DNA of 64,000 nucleotides from positions 1 through 64,000 of the forward strand of contig JAGYKR010000010.1 of the NCBI GenBank assembly GCA_018401375.1, given 5' to 3'. Position 1 is the first letter of the stretch. Each line of letters starts with the position of its first letter. This DNA comes from Ilumatobacteraceae bacterium. Lineage in GTDB: Bacteria > Actinomycetota > Acidimicrobiia > Acidimicrobiales > Ilumatobacteraceae. The translations under genes and the position numbers were made by a program. A model generated the notes under the pieces. That model worked only from the letters and a program-made list of their open reading frames with translations. It made no database searches and was not told the origin of the DNA. Positions 1 through 8,243 of this stretch are shown here, in pieces.

Positions 1-2490
1 TACACCCGCAGCACGCAGCGCTTCGGCGTAGGCAATCCCCTCATCGCGTAGGGGATCAAACTCCGCAGTGACGATCATCGCTGCAGGTAGGCCTCGCAGA
101 TCTGGGGTGCGCAACACTGCCACCCGTGGATCGGAGCGATCCTTCGGATCGGCGTAGTGATCCCAGAACCATTCCATCAGAGCTTTCGTCAACACGTATC
201 CGTCACCGTTCTCGGTATAGGAGCCACGTGACATGTCGCTGTCGGTGACCGGGGTCATCAACATCTGACCGATGATGCGCGGACCGTTGAGATCGCGGGC
301 CATCACCGCAGTGACCGCTGCGAGGTTGGCTCCGGCACTCCAGCCAGCAACCATGAGATTCTCGGGGATTCCACCGAGTTCAGTGACATGATCAGCAATC
401 CAACAGAGTGCTGCGTAGGCGTCATCAACGGCTGCCGGGAAGCGGGCTTCGGGGGCGTGGCGATAGTCCACGGAGATGATCATCGACTCTGAACGCACAC
501 ATAGATCCCGGCATAACGGATCATCACTGATCGCGCTGCCGAGCACCCAGCCACCTCCGTGGAAATACACCACGACAGGGTGAGGGCCAGGGGTGGCCGG
601 CCGGTAGATCCGGTAGTCCAGATCTCCTGCAGCGCCGGGGAGGCGCCCGTCGACGATCTCGCCGACATCGGGGCCAGACGGGCGCACCGCGGCAGACATA
701 TCCATAAACGTCCGGGCGTCACCAGCAGACATGGAGTCCAGTGCAGGGAGCTGCATCTCGGCCATCATCTCGAGCACCATCCGGACATCGGGTTGGAGCC
801 GGTTAATGACGCCGTCATGACAGATGCTGCGATCGGGGCCCGTCAGTTGGAACCCGAAATACTCCTCGGCCGCGACCTTCTCACAAGTCACCCGGTAATG
901 ATCCACGCCACCCACATACGGCAAAAACACGCGGGGCTTACCGGGGACGTTTGCCCCCATGTACCACGAGTTAGCGGTGGGGTAGAGGGTGATGTCGGCG
1001 CAATCGTTCACATGTTGGACCCAACCCGCTTCCGCAGTGGGAGTCGGCTCGATCCGAGTGAAACCATTTTCTCGCATGTAGGTAAATAGGTCCGTCAGCC
1101 AGTCCGCATGCTGCTCAATAGAGACCATCATGTTGGAGAGCACCGACGGGCTCCCGGGCCCGGTGACCGTGAAGAAGTTAGGGAACCCGGTGGTAGCCAC
1201 ACCGAGATAGGTGAGAGGGCCGTCGGTCCATTTTTGTTTGAGGGTGACACCGTTGCGGCCAAGGATGTCCACGGCCACCACTGCGCCGGTCATCGCATCG
1301 AAGCCCGTAGCGAACACGATCGCGTCGAACTCAAGTGATTCGGTGCCGTTGGCACCTGTGAGGTCGATACCGGTCTCTGTGATCCGAGCGATTGGGGTGG
1401 AGTGCAAATCCACGAGCCGCACATGAGGAGAGTTAAAGGTTGCGTAGTACCCCGAATCAAGACAGGGCCGCTTGGAACCAAAGGGATGATCAGAAGGACA
1501 CAACAACTCGGCAGTGACTGGATCGTTGACAGTGGAACGGATCTTTTCGCGAATCATTTCTGCCACGATCTCGTTGGCTTCAATGTTCACCATCTGGTCA
1601 TTGAAGATCCCAAGGATCTCAAACAGTTCGCCGGCCTGCCATGCGGCCTCAAAGCGCTCGCGCCGGACCTCATCTGGGGCCGTCAGCGCGCTGATCTCGG
1701 TTCGCTCGGCGGGGATCCCACCACGGGAATACTTCGCAGCATGGCGATAGCCCTCGCGGTCAGCGACCAGCGGGGCCATCTTGTCGGGATTCACGGCGCC
1801 GTTACGAGCGGGAATCGAAAAGTTTGGGGTCCGTTGGAATACCGTGAGCTGAGCGGCCTGCTCAGCGATCAGCGGAATGGACTGGATGCCGGAGGAACCG
1901 GTGCCGATCACGGCCACCTTGAGTCCAGTGAAGTCCACCCCTTCATGGGGCCAGCGGCCCGTGAAATAGACGGGCCCGCCGAAATCATCTGCGCCGTTGA
2001 TGTCAGGTGTCTTCGGGACGGACAAACAGCCGGTGGCCATCACGTAGTGGTGGCAACGGATCTGCTCACCGGTGTCGGTATGGACCTCCCACAAATTCTG
2101 GTCTTCGTCCCAGATTGCCGATTCAGCTCGGGTCTCAAAGGTGATGTTGGGTCGCAGGTCATAAGTGTCGGCGACAAACTGGGCGTAGCGAAGGATCTCG
2201 GGTTGGGTGGCGTACTTCTCGGACCACGTCCAGCGGTCTTCAAGAGTGGGATCAAACCCGAAGGTGTAATCGGTAGTGGGGATATCGCAGCGTGCCCCCG
2301 GGTACCGATTCCAATACCAGGTGCCACCAACATCGTCAGCGGCCTCAAGCACTCGTACCGAAAAGCCGAGACCTCGCAGACGATGCAACAGATACATCCC
2401 CGAAAATCCTGCACCGACCACGAGCACATCAAGTACGTCGTTGGCGCGGTGGCCGTTGGTGCCATTGGCAGAACCCTGCTCTCGTGACAT
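1..2490 (-). CDS. Baeyer-Villiger-type flavin monooxygenase fused to alpha/beta-hydrolase esterase (C-terminus cut by window edge)
   Basis: Single reading frame of 830 codons that runs off the left edge. Residues 1-~560 are a class B flavoprotein monooxygenase: an N-terminal FAD fold ([13 protein letters not shown], then [14 protein letters not shown] as in cyclohexanone-type Baeyer-Villiger enzymes), a second nucleotide fold (GTGSSGIQ) and the ATGFD motif. Residues ~600-830 are a hormone-sensitive-lipase-type hydrolase: oxyanion motif HGGGW and nucleophile motif GWSAG. The likely chemistry (inferred) is ketone to ester or lactone by the first half, then ester hydrolysis by the second. The start at 2490 is chosen because AGGGGAG lies 5 nt upstream; another in-frame ATG at 2505 overlaps that site. 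Divergent from the selenoprotein gene. The catalytic Asp/His of the hydrolase are beyond the edge or near it, so completeness cannot be judged. Confidence 0.88.
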   Translation of the reverse strand, partial: MSREQGSANGTNGHRANDVLDVLVVGAGFSGMYLLHRLRGLGFSVRVLEAADDVGGTWYWNRYPGARCDIPTTDYTFGFDPTLEDRWTWSEKYATQPEILRYAQFVADTYDLRPNITFETRAESAIWDEDQNLWEVHTDTGEQIRCHHYVMATGCLSVPKTPDINGADDFGGPVYFTGRWPHEGVDFTGLKVAVIGTGSSGIQSIPLIAEQAAQLTVFQRTPNFSIPARNGAVNPDKMAPLVADREGYRHAAKYSRGGIPAERTEISALTAPDEVRRERFEAAWQAGELFEILGIFNDQMVNIEANEIVAEMIREKIRSTVNDPVTAELLCPSDHPFGSKRPCLDSGYYATFNSPHVRLVDLHSTPIARITETGIDLTGANGTESLEFDAIVFATGFDAMTGAVVAVDILGRNGVTLKQKWTDGPLTYLGVATTGFPNFFTVTGPGSPSVLSNMMVSIEQHADWLTDLFTYMRENGFTRIEPTPTAEAGWVQHVNDCADITLYPTANSWYMGANVPGKPRVFLPYVGGVDHYRVTCEKVAAEEYFGFQLTGPDRSICHDGVINRLQPDVRMVLEMMAEMQLPALDSMSAGDARTFMDMSAAVRPSGPDVGEIVDGRLPGAAGDLDYRIYRPATPGPHPVVVYFHGGGWVLGSAISDDPLCRDLCVRSESMIISVDYRHAPEARFPAAVDDAYAALCWIADHVTELGGIPENLMVAGWSAGANLAAVTAVMARDLNGPRIIGQMLMTPVTDSDMSRGSYTENGDGYVLTKALMEWFWDHYADPKDRSDPRVAVLRTPDLRGLPAAMIVTAEFDPLRDEGIAYAEALRAAGV

Positions 2491-2495
2491 TGCTG

Positions 2496-2502
2496 CTCCC
2501 CT
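2496..2502 (-). promoter_or_regulatory. Shine-Dalgarno AGGGGAG of the monooxygenase-esterase gene
   Basis: AGGGGAG on the minus strand ends 5 nt before the ATG at 2490. It decides this start over the ATG at 2505, which the site itself overlaps. This gene is one of the minority here with a clear Shine-Dalgarno. Confidence 0.7.
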
Positions 2503-2582
2503 CATTGTGCGACCCCACGTCGCGATCCCCGAAGCGCATTCTTCCAGATCTTTGGGCTCGGGTGGGAAGCCGGTTGGAGATC

Positions 2583-2588
2583 TACACT
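2583..2588 (+). promoter_or_regulatory. -10-like box TACACT of the UGSC selenoprotein gene
   Basis: TACACT followed by exactly 6 nt and the ATG at 2595, with no Shine-Dalgarno. This is the spacing seen before about 20 genes here and implies a leaderless mRNA. It independently fixes the selenoprotein start. No clear -35 was seen. Confidence 0.55.
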
Positions 2589-2594
2589 CCGGAC

Positions 2595-3164
2595 ATGCAG
2601 TTTCTTGATCCCCGCGGCCAACGATCTGGTCCTCTGGCCCCGTACGAGGCCTCGGCCACCTTGGCGCCGGGTCAGCAGATCGGCCTGTTTGCTAACGGGT
2701 TCCCGGGATCGGTCGAGTTCCTTGAACATGTGGGTGCTGCGGTTCGTACAGTGCTGCCGCAGGTCACCGTGAAACTGTGGAACAAAGGCAATGCCAGTGC
2801 GCTCGCCTCGCCAGAAGATCTCGCAGAGATTTCCGACACCTGCTCAGCGGTGATCGCGGCCTACGGCCATTGAGGCAGTTGCACATCCGGCACCGTGCGT
2901 GACGGAATCGAACTGGCGAAACGAGATGTTGCGGTGGTCGCGTTAGTGACCGAGCCGTTTTGGGAACAAGGTGATCTGATCGCACTCTCCAACGGGATGC
3001 CAGATGTTCCACGGATCCGCCTGCCCCATCCGGTGGCGGGCAGCGGCGCACAGGCGATGAGCGAACTCGCTGACCGCATCGCTCAGCGACTGATCGCAGT
3101 CCTTCGTGGCGAGGACGCACCTGATAACGCGCCAGCCGATATCTCTGCGGGAGCAGCCACATGA
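2595..3164 (+). CDS. UGSC family selenoprotein (in-frame TGA at 2871-2873 read as selenocysteine)
   Basis: Reading through TGA 2871-2873 gives one 189-residue protein whose residues 93-96 are U-G-S-C, followed by [14 protein letters not shown]; this is the defining motif of the UGSC selenoprotein family, in which some homologues carry Cys at the U position. Both sides of the TGA are in the same frame and both fit the family: upstream [17 protein letters not shown] and the Sec-preceding VIAAYGH, downstream VVALVTEPF and the IRLPHPV end. The start at 2595 is supported by a -10-like box 6 nt upstream. The stop overlaps the next gene as ATGA, so translation must pass the TGA for coupling to occur. 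The family is a predicted thiol/selenol redox protein of unknown substrate. Sec genes (selA/B/C/D) are not in the window, so Sec decoding is inferred. Ordinary callers would split this into a 92-residue fragment and a GTG-started fragment at 2895. Confidence 0.88.
2874..2917 (+). promoter_or_regulatory. Candidate bacterial SECIS hairpin downstream of the UGA
   Basis: Directly 3' of the UGA, UGCAC (2880-2884) can pair with GUGCG (2895-2899) around a 10-nt loop containing GG at 2889-2890. An outer pairing CAGUU (2876-2880) with AACUG (2911-2915) could close a roughly 40-nt element, using GCAC/GUGC as the inner helix. Size and position fit bacterial SECIS elements, which lie within the coding region just after the UGA. 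Read by eye only; bacterial SECIS sequences are poorly conserved. Confidence 0.45.
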
Positions 3165-4243
3165 GCCTGCTCGAGGCGATGGATGAGGCCGAGGCCCTCG
3201 AACAACTCCATCAACTCGGATGCACCGACGGTCTACCGGTGGTGATCCCCACCCCGCAGCGCGTGGAGCGAATGGTGCTCGCCTCGGGTTGTGATGCCGA
3301 TGTGGTACTCGGCGAAATGGGTCCCCTCGGGGGTGCGGTGACAATAGAAAAAGTCGCTACTAACGCGGTGATGGCGGGCTGTGTGTGGGACCACATGCCC
3401 CTCGTGGTTGCGGCGGTCCAAGCGATCCTCCAACCTGAGTTTGATCTCGGTGAAGTGCAAAGCACCACCCATTCGATCGCCCCGTTGCTGATCTGGAATG
3501 GTCCGTTAGCCCGAGTCTGCGGAGTCAGTAGCGGCTTCGGGGCGCTCGGGCCCGGTCATCGAGCGAACGCGGCGATCGGTCGTGCGCTGCGATTGTGCAT
3601 GATCAACATCGGAGGGGCGCGGCCAGGGAGTTCGGATATGGCCTTGCTCGGCCATCCCGGCAAGTTTGCAATGTGTGTGGCGGAGGCGGAGCACGCCTCG
3701 CCGTTCCCGCCTTTGTCCACGAGTTTCGGTTACGCACCCGGTGACGATGTGGTGACGGTGCTCGGTACCGAAGCTCCCCATTCGGTCATGTTTGTACACG
3801 ATGCCGATAACGCTGATTCACCGGATCGGCTGTTGCGCATCCTGGCCGGAGTGATTACTAACCCAGGCTCCAACAACATTCATCTGCGTAACGGTTCGGT
3901 GGCGGTGGCCTTAAACCCCGAGCATGCTCGGGTGCTCGCCGGGGCTGGATGGGATCGCTCAGAAATCCAGCAGCGACTGTTTGATAAATGCCGTGTCACC
4001 AAACAGCAGATCACGTCGTTAAATCCGAACTTCGCTCCACGGGGCGATGGTGAAGAGATCTCGATCCTGCCGGGACCCGACCGGATTCTGATCTTCGTTA
4101 CCGGTGGGGAAGGGCTCTATTCGGCGGTGTTTCCGTCATGGTCTGCCGGAGCCCACGGTAACCGTGCGGTCCATCAGATGGTGCTCACCGATCAGGCCTG
4201 TGAAATCCCGGGCCTTTCTCGCCCATCTGATCAGCCCGTCTGA
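3161..4243 (+). CDS. Conserved protein of unknown function coupled to the UGSC selenoprotein
   Basis: 360 residues. The ATG at 3161 overlaps the stop of the selenoprotein (ATGA), so the two are translationally coupled and probably work together. I do not recognise an enzyme family. Visible conserved-looking elements are CTDGLPVVIPTPQRVE near the N-terminus (about 20-35), GGAVTIEKVATNAVMAGC (about 57-75), ARVCGVSSGFGALGPGHRANAAIGRA (cut here for length; about 117-142), GGARPGSSDMALLGHPGK and a HNIH-type Asn/His-rich patch around 240. From memory, proteins with this TDGLPVV start are repeatedly found next to UGSC proteins, which suggests a two-component unit. No signal peptide or membrane segment. 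Its last 13 bp overlap the 3' end of the convergent dioxygenase gene. Confidence 0.75.
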   Translation: MSLLEAMDEAEALEQLHQLGCTDGLPVVIPTPQRVERMVLASGCDADVVLGEMGPLGGAVTIEKVATNAVMAGCVWDHMPLVVAAVQAILQPEFDLGEVQSTTHSIAPLLIWNGPLARVCGVSSGFGALGPGHRANAAIGRALRLCMINIGGARPGSSDMALLGHPGKFAMCVAEAEHASPFPPLSTSFGYAPGDDVVTVLGTEAPHSVMFVHDADNADSPDRLLRILAGVITNPGSNNIHLRNGSVAVALNPEHARVLAGAGWDRSEIQQRLFDKCRVTKQQITSLNPNFAPRGDGEEISILPGPDRILIFVTGGEGLYSAVFPSWSAGAHGNRAVHQMVLTDQACEIPGLSRPSDQPV

Positions 4244-5106
4244 TTGAGCGCCAGTTCGGTGGCCGGGTCACCGGCGATGCGGGTATGCCACATCCGTCGT
4301 GGCTCGTTCATGTCATAGGGAGTGGCCTGATGCATGAGACGACGGTTATCCCATAACACCGCGTCCCCTACCTGCCACTGATGGTGGTACACCCGATCAG
4401 GCGAACAGGCCGTGGCGTTGAGATCATCGAGGAATTTTTCCGACTCCGCTGGATCAAGCCCCTCGATTTCGTGGGCGTGACGGCCGATTAAAAGATTGGG
4501 CCTCCCTGACTCGGGATGGACCTTCACCAGCGGGCGCAGACAGGGCGTGTCCACTTGGTATCCGTAACCCTGCGGCCGGCCCTGATCGTCGGTGGCGGTA
4601 GGTAACAACCCCACGCGATCCATCGAGTAGTACAGCGAGTGATAGGCCCGCAGTTCGCTCAAGCGGATCTGGGTAGCGGGGTCCAAAGCCTCATAGGCGG
4701 CACGCATGTCAGCGAACCCGGTGGCACCACCTGCTGACGGGATGATCTCTGCGGTGAAGACCGCGCCTTTAGCCTGCACCGGCATGTAGGTGCTGTCGTG
4801 ATGCCAGCCTTCATTACCGCGGATGGCTTTGACCACATCATCGTCGTCGGCGCTGTGCAATCTGCCGTCCTTGCCGAGGTTTGCGATGGGCGCTGCAGTG
4901 AACTCAAGTTCTCCGAAACAGCGTGCGAAGCGGTCTTGTTCCTGACGTTGGAGGAACTGTCCTGGAAAGATCAATAACCCGAACTCAATCCATGCGTCGT
5001 GAAGTTCGTGATGGGTGGGCCCATCGATATGACGGAGATCGATATCGGTGATGACCGCGCCAAAGCAGGTCCCGAGCGGTTCCAATGTGAATCCGGTGTC
5101 CCCCAT
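4231..5106 (-). CDS. TauD/TfdA family Fe(II)/2-oxoglutarate dioxygenase
   Basis: 291 residues, the usual family length. The metal-binding HxD is H102-x-D104 (WHHDSTY), the distal metal His lies in HQATPYD and the 2-oxoglutarate-binding Arg in RRMWHTR near the C-terminus. These enzymes hydroxylate small carboxylates or sulfonates with O2 and 2-oxoglutarate; the substrate here cannot be told, although the neighbourhood (monooxygenase-esterase, acyl-CoA synthetase, nitroreductase) suggests degradation of an organic compound. The start is supported by TAGGGT 6 nt upstream (leaderless type). The 3' end overlaps the convergent gene by 13 bp. Confidence 0.87.
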   Translation of the reverse strand: MGDTGFTLEPLGTCFGAVITDIDLRHIDGPTHHELHDAWIEFGLLIFPGQFLQRQEQDRFARCFGELEFTAAPIANLGKDGRLHSADDDDVVKAIRGNEGWHHDSTYMPVQAKGAVFTAEIIPSAGGATGFADMRAAYEALDPATQIRLSELRAYHSLYYSMDRVGLLPTATDDQGRPQGYGYQVDTPCLRPLVKVHPESGRPNLLIGRHAHEIEGLDPAESEKFLDDLNATACSPDRVYHHQWQVGDAVLWDNRRLMHQATPYDMNEPRRMWHTRIAGDPATELALNQTG

Positions 5107-5112
5107 GGCGTA

Positions 5113-5118
5113 ACCCTA
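5113..5118 (-). promoter_or_regulatory. -10-like box TAGGGT of the TauD/TfdA gene
   Basis: Minus-strand TAGGGT with exactly 6 nt to the ATG at 5106 and no Shine-Dalgarno between. Confidence 0.5.
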
Positions 5119-5162
5119 AGAACCCGCACGGCGTCGGTCAAGGCCGTGCGGGGCGCGCAATC

Positions 5163-6797
5163 TCAGCCGGGAGGGCCCCACGGGGTTAACTGGCCGTCGC
5201 GCCACATTTCCACGAGACGGAATTTCTGGACCTTGCCGGACCCGGTGAGCGGGAAAGCATCTACCTCATACCAATGGGCCGGGGTCTTATGCGCGGCCAG
5301 ATTGGCTCGCACCCATTCACGCAATTCGGCCACGCTCGGTTGATCTGACGGACTGGGGCTCGCCGGGCGGATCACGGCAGCAACGATCTCGCCCCATTTA
5401 TCATCGGGCAGTCCGATCACCGCCACATCGGCCACACCGGGATGTTGGAAGAGGACATCTTCAATCTCGCGGGGATAGATGTTCTCTCCGCCGCGAATGA
5501 TCATGTCTTTCAGACGGCCCACGATCCGGCAGTAGCCGCGATCATCCATCGTGCACAGATCCCCCGAGTGCATCCAGCCGTCCTCGTCAATTGAATCTGC
5601 GGTGGCAGTGGGATTGTCGTAGTACTCGCGCATCACCAGATAGCCGCGGGCGCAAAACTCTCCGGCTTGCCCGATCGGCACTGTTGCGCCGTTGGCATCA
5701 ACGATCTTGACTTCCACATGCGGCATCGGTAACCCGAGGGTGGTGGCCTTATCGGTGATCGAGTCATCGGGATAGGTCATGGTGGCCACCGGGGACATTT
5801 CGGTTTGGCCGAACACGATGGTGAACGGCGCCCCGATCGCCGATTCGAAGCGTTCCACGAGCGGTGCGGGCACCGTAGATCCCCCCGAAGTCATACAGCG
5901 CACACTGGAGAGATCTGCGGACGCGAAGTTGGGATGTTCGAGGAGGGCGATGAACATCGTCGGGACGGCGGCGAGCGTGTTGATCCGATGGGTCTCGATC
6001 GCCTCGAGGAGATGGCCGGGCTCAAACTCCTCCACGAGGGCCAAGGCCGCCCCGGCGGTACCGGCAGCAAGGGCCGCGAGCACCGAACCGCCGGTATGGA
6101 AAAGGGGCATGACACCGAGCATGGTGTCGCCGGCCCCCACGCCGTTACGCATGGCCGTGTGTAACCCGTTGGTCACGAGCCCGCGGTGGTGAAGGGCGGC
6201 ACCTTTTGGGAATCCGGTTGTGCCCGAGGTGTATTGGATCATGACGAGATCACCCGGATCGAGGGTGGGCAATGTGATGTCCAGATTTCGTCCCTCCTCG
6301 ATCAGATCCACGAAAGAATCCAAAGGGATCACCTCACGCAGATGGGGGAGTCGACTCTGCAGGTCGGTGCTGATCGCAGCCAGATCTCGGCCGCGATAAC
6401 TGCGGCTTGCAAGCACGGCCGTAGAGCCGGACTGGGTGAGAATGTACGCGGCTTCTTCTGCGGTCAAGTTGGGATTGATGGTGACGATCACCTGGCCAGC
6501 CAACGCAATCGCATATTCGGCGAGCACCCACTCGGGGAGATTCTGGCCCCAGATCGCGATCCGATCACCCGGAGAAAATCGCTCGGTTAACGAGCGGGCT
6601 CCGGCCTCGCAATCAGCCATTAGCTCCGCGAACGTCCATCGGCGGGGGTCCTTGGTGCCAAATAGCGCGAGTTGAGATGGCGCCCGCAGCGAACTAGTTC
6701 GCAGCGCCTCACCAATGGTCATATCCACTACCACCGGCTCTGTCGGCCCGGCGAAGTAGCTCTGCGTGAGGGGCGTCGGCGATGCCGGAGTGGTCAT
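5163..6797 (-). CDS. AMP-dependent acyl-CoA synthetase (fatty-acid/aromatic acid CoA ligase family)
   Basis: 544 residues. Family motifs in order: the AMP-binding P-loop YTSGTTGFPKGA, FGQTE, the GWMHSGDL adenylate motif, the hinge GRLKDMIIRGGENIYPREIE and the C-terminal GSGKVQK with the catalytic lysine. It activates a carboxylic acid to its acyl-CoA through an acyl-adenylate; the substrate is not determined. The start at 6797 is preferred over an upstream in-frame ATG at 6890 because GGGAG lies 7 nt before it and family proteins begin close to this point. It lies 56 bp downstream-side of the dioxygenase start on the same strand, so a loose operon is possible. Confidence 0.9.
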   Translation of the reverse strand: MTTPASPTPLTQSYFAGPTEPVVVDMTIGEALRTSSLRAPSQLALFGTKDPRRWTFAELMADCEAGARSLTERFSPGDRIAIWGQNLPEWVLAEYAIALAGQVIVTINPNLTAEEAAYILTQSGSTAVLASRSYRGRDLAAISTDLQSRLPHLREVIPLDSFVDLIEEGRNLDITLPTLDPGDLVMIQYTSGTTGFPKGAALHHRGLVTNGLHTAMRNGVGAGDTMLGVMPLFHTGGSVLAALAAGTAGAALALVEEFEPGHLLEAIETHRINTLAAVPTMFIALLEHPNFASADLSSVRCMTSGGSTVPAPLVERFESAIGAPFTIVFGQTEMSPVATMTYPDDSITDKATTLGLPMPHVEVKIVDANGATVPIGQAGEFCARGYLVMREYYDNPTATADSIDEDGWMHSGDLCTMDDRGYCRIVGRLKDMIIRGGENIYPREIEDVLFQHPGVADVAVIGLPDDKWGEIVAAVIRPASPSPSDQPSVAELREWVRANLAAHKTPAHWYEVDAFPLTGSGKVQKFRLVEMWRDGQLTPWGPPG

Positions 6798-6869
6798 TGT
6801 GATCTCCCATGTCTCAGTTCGGTGTTGTACCGATGATCGGTGATGTGTGAGGCGAAAGTACAGCACCGG

Positions 6870-6893
6870 CGCAATCACTGACGCAATCACAGA
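6870..6893. repeat. Tandem duplication, 12-nt unit x2
   Basis: CGCAATCACTGA at 6870-6881 is followed directly by CGCAATCACAGA at 6882-6893 (11 of 12 identical), inside the divergent intergenic region between the acyl-CoA synthetase and the nitroreductase. Confidence 0.75.
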
Positions 6894-6933
6894 TCGAGCC
6901 GGTGGGCACTGGGGCGTAGATCGGTGGGTCTGT

Positions 6934-6939
6934 CAGACT
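6934..6939 (+). promoter_or_regulatory. -10-like box CAGACT of the nitroreductase gene
   Basis: CAGACT, then exactly 6 nt, then the ATG at 6946; no Shine-Dalgarno. Confidence 0.42.
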
Positions 6940-6945
6940 CTGGTA

Positions 6946-7599
6946 ATGGATGTCTCTGAAGCAGTAGCAGCTCGCATGTCGGTGCGGGCCTTTCTTCCCG
7001 ATCCGGTGTCTGATGAGGTGATCACAGCACTTTTAGCACAGGCCTCACGGGCCCCGAGCGGGGGGAATCTCCAGCCGTGGAGGATCTATGTGGTCAATGG
7101 GTCAGCAATGACGCGGTTTCGCGACCTGATGGCCACCGAACGCAAGATGAGTTCTGGGGAATACAACATGTATCCGCCAGATCTGTGGGAGCCGTATCGC
7201 ACCAACCGCTACCGCATTGGTGAGCAGATGTACGCAACCATCGGCATCGAACGTGAAGATAAGGCGGGACGCCTCGCCCAACTCGCCCGTAACGAGGACT
7301 TCTTTGGTGCGCCAGCCGGACTGTTCTGCTTTGTGGATCGACGAATGGGGGAGCCCCAGTGGTCTGATCTCGGGATGTTCTTGCAGACCTTCATGTTGTT
7401 GGCGGTAGAGGCCGGCCTCGGGACCTGCGCTCAGGAATATTGGTCCCTGTTCCACGAACTCGTGACCGGTTTTGTGGAGGCTCCGGAGGAGGAGATGTTG
7501 TTTTGCGGTATGGCTATTGGGTACGTGGACTCCGAAGCGGCAGTGAACACCTTGACCTCCGAGCGCATGCCAGTGGAGCAGTGGGCACGGTTTCTGTGA
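6946..7599 (+). CDS. Nitroreductase family protein (FMN-dependent)
   Basis: 217 residues. N-terminal RMSVRAFLPDPVSDEVI and RAPSGGNLQPWRIYVV are the FMN-binding start of the nitroreductase fold; the C-terminal half has the GAPAGLF and MLLAVEAGLGTCAQ segments that complete the flavin site. Such enzymes reduce nitro groups, quinones or related acceptors with NAD(P)H. The start at 6946 was chosen from the -10-like box 6 nt upstream and from the family N-terminus; the frame is open 99 nt further upstream. Neighbours of catabolic type make a role in an organic-compound pathway plausible but unproven. Confidence 0.85.
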   Translation: MDVSEAVAARMSVRAFLPDPVSDEVITALLAQASRAPSGGNLQPWRIYVVNGSAMTRFRDLMATERKMSSGEYNMYPPDLWEPYRTNRYRIGEQMYATIGIEREDKAGRLAQLARNEDFFGAPAGLFCFVDRRMGEPQWSDLGMFLQTFMLLAVEAGLGTCAQEYWSLFHELVTGFVEAPEEEMLFCGMAIGYVDSEAAVNTLTSERMPVEQWARFL

Positions 7600-7614
7600 T
7601 GAAGCGTGCTGCGC

Positions 7615-8136
7615 TCAGGCGGAGCGAGAGGAGATCTGGCTTGCGAGACGTTCGGTGATGTTATTGCATTCCGCGCAGATGCTGGCTGGAATGAGACCGA
7701 TGCGCATCAAACGAGCAAAGATCACGCAACCGAGGCAGTAGGCAAAAGCGGCCTCAGCAAAGGCTGCCACAGCCAACATTGCGATCAGGATGTTGGCCGC
7801 AGTGGTGGCACCAAAACCGTAATGGGCCACCAGAGCGATCACTGAGAGCACTGCACCGATTCCTTGGGCGAAGCGTTTGGGTGCGCCGGCCACAAAGCGG
7901 TGATCACGGTTGATTCGAGGGGTGATGAGGCGGGTGGCGATCTGTCCGAGCGGACTCAAGGTGGGACCGGTCAGAACCCGGGCCACAAACCCATAGGCCA
8001 ACGGGATCAGCAGCCACATCTGGCCGAGCAGAACCACTCCGAGGGCCATAGCCACCGCACCCGAAGCGACGATCCGAGCCGAGGTCTCATTGACCGGATT
8101 GGGAAACTCAAAAACAGATTTGATTGAGGTGGCCAC
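7615..8136 (-). CDS. DUF4395 family integral membrane protein
   Basis: 173 residues with about four hydrophobic segments. The N-terminal FPNPVNETSARIVA is the signature of DUF4395, and the C-terminal part carries two CxxC motifs, CLGC and CAEC, also typical of the family. Function unknown; family members often sit next to thioredoxin or rhodanese-type genes, and the paired CxxC motifs suggest thiol redox at the membrane. GTG start, leaderless type (TAGCCT, 6 nt). Confidence 0.8.
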   Translation of the reverse strand: MATSIKSVFEFPNPVNETSARIVASGAVAMALGVVLLGQMWLLIPLAYGFVARVLTGPTLSPLGQIATRLITPRINRDHRFVAGAPKRFAQGIGAVLSVIALVAHYGFGATTAANILIAMLAVAAFAEAAFAYCLGCVIFARLMRIGLIPASICAECNNITERLASQISSRSA

Positions 8137-8142
8137 GAGTTG

Positions 8143-8148
8143 AGGCTA
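8143..8148 (-). promoter_or_regulatory. -10-like box TAGCCT of the DUF4395 gene
   Basis: Minus-strand TAGCCT, exactly 6 nt before the GTG at 8136. TAGCCT recurs before several other starts in this window. Confidence 0.55.
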
Positions 8149-8217
8149 ACCAGCAAAACACGACAAAACAAGTCGGGATTAACGGACAGGGTCCGCAGGG
8201 AGGAGCAGCGAGACCGA

Positions 8218-8243
8218 ATTACTGGTCTGCATTACTGGTCTGC
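8218..8243. repeat. Tandem duplication, 13-nt unit x2, carrying the DoxX stop codon
   Basis: ATTACTGGTCTGC occurs twice without a gap (8218-8230 and 8231-8243, identical). On the minus strand the unit encodes the last residues Ala-Asp-Gln and the TAA stop of the DoxX gene, so stop and tail are duplicated just past the gene end. Confidence 0.85.

Noticed and set aside
1402-2487. 361-residue open frame on the plus strand
   Set aside because: Complete overlap with the monooxygenase half of the fusion; codon-shadow composition and no family motif.
2292-2873. 193-residue open frame ending at TGA 2873
   Set aside because: The first 101 residues overlap the monooxygenase gene and look like non-coding translation; the true protein starts at 2595 and continues through the TGA.
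2895-3164. Separate 89-residue gene starting at GTG 2895
   Set aside because: It is the C-terminal part of the UGSC selenoprotein; no start signals are seen and the UGSC motif spans the TGA.
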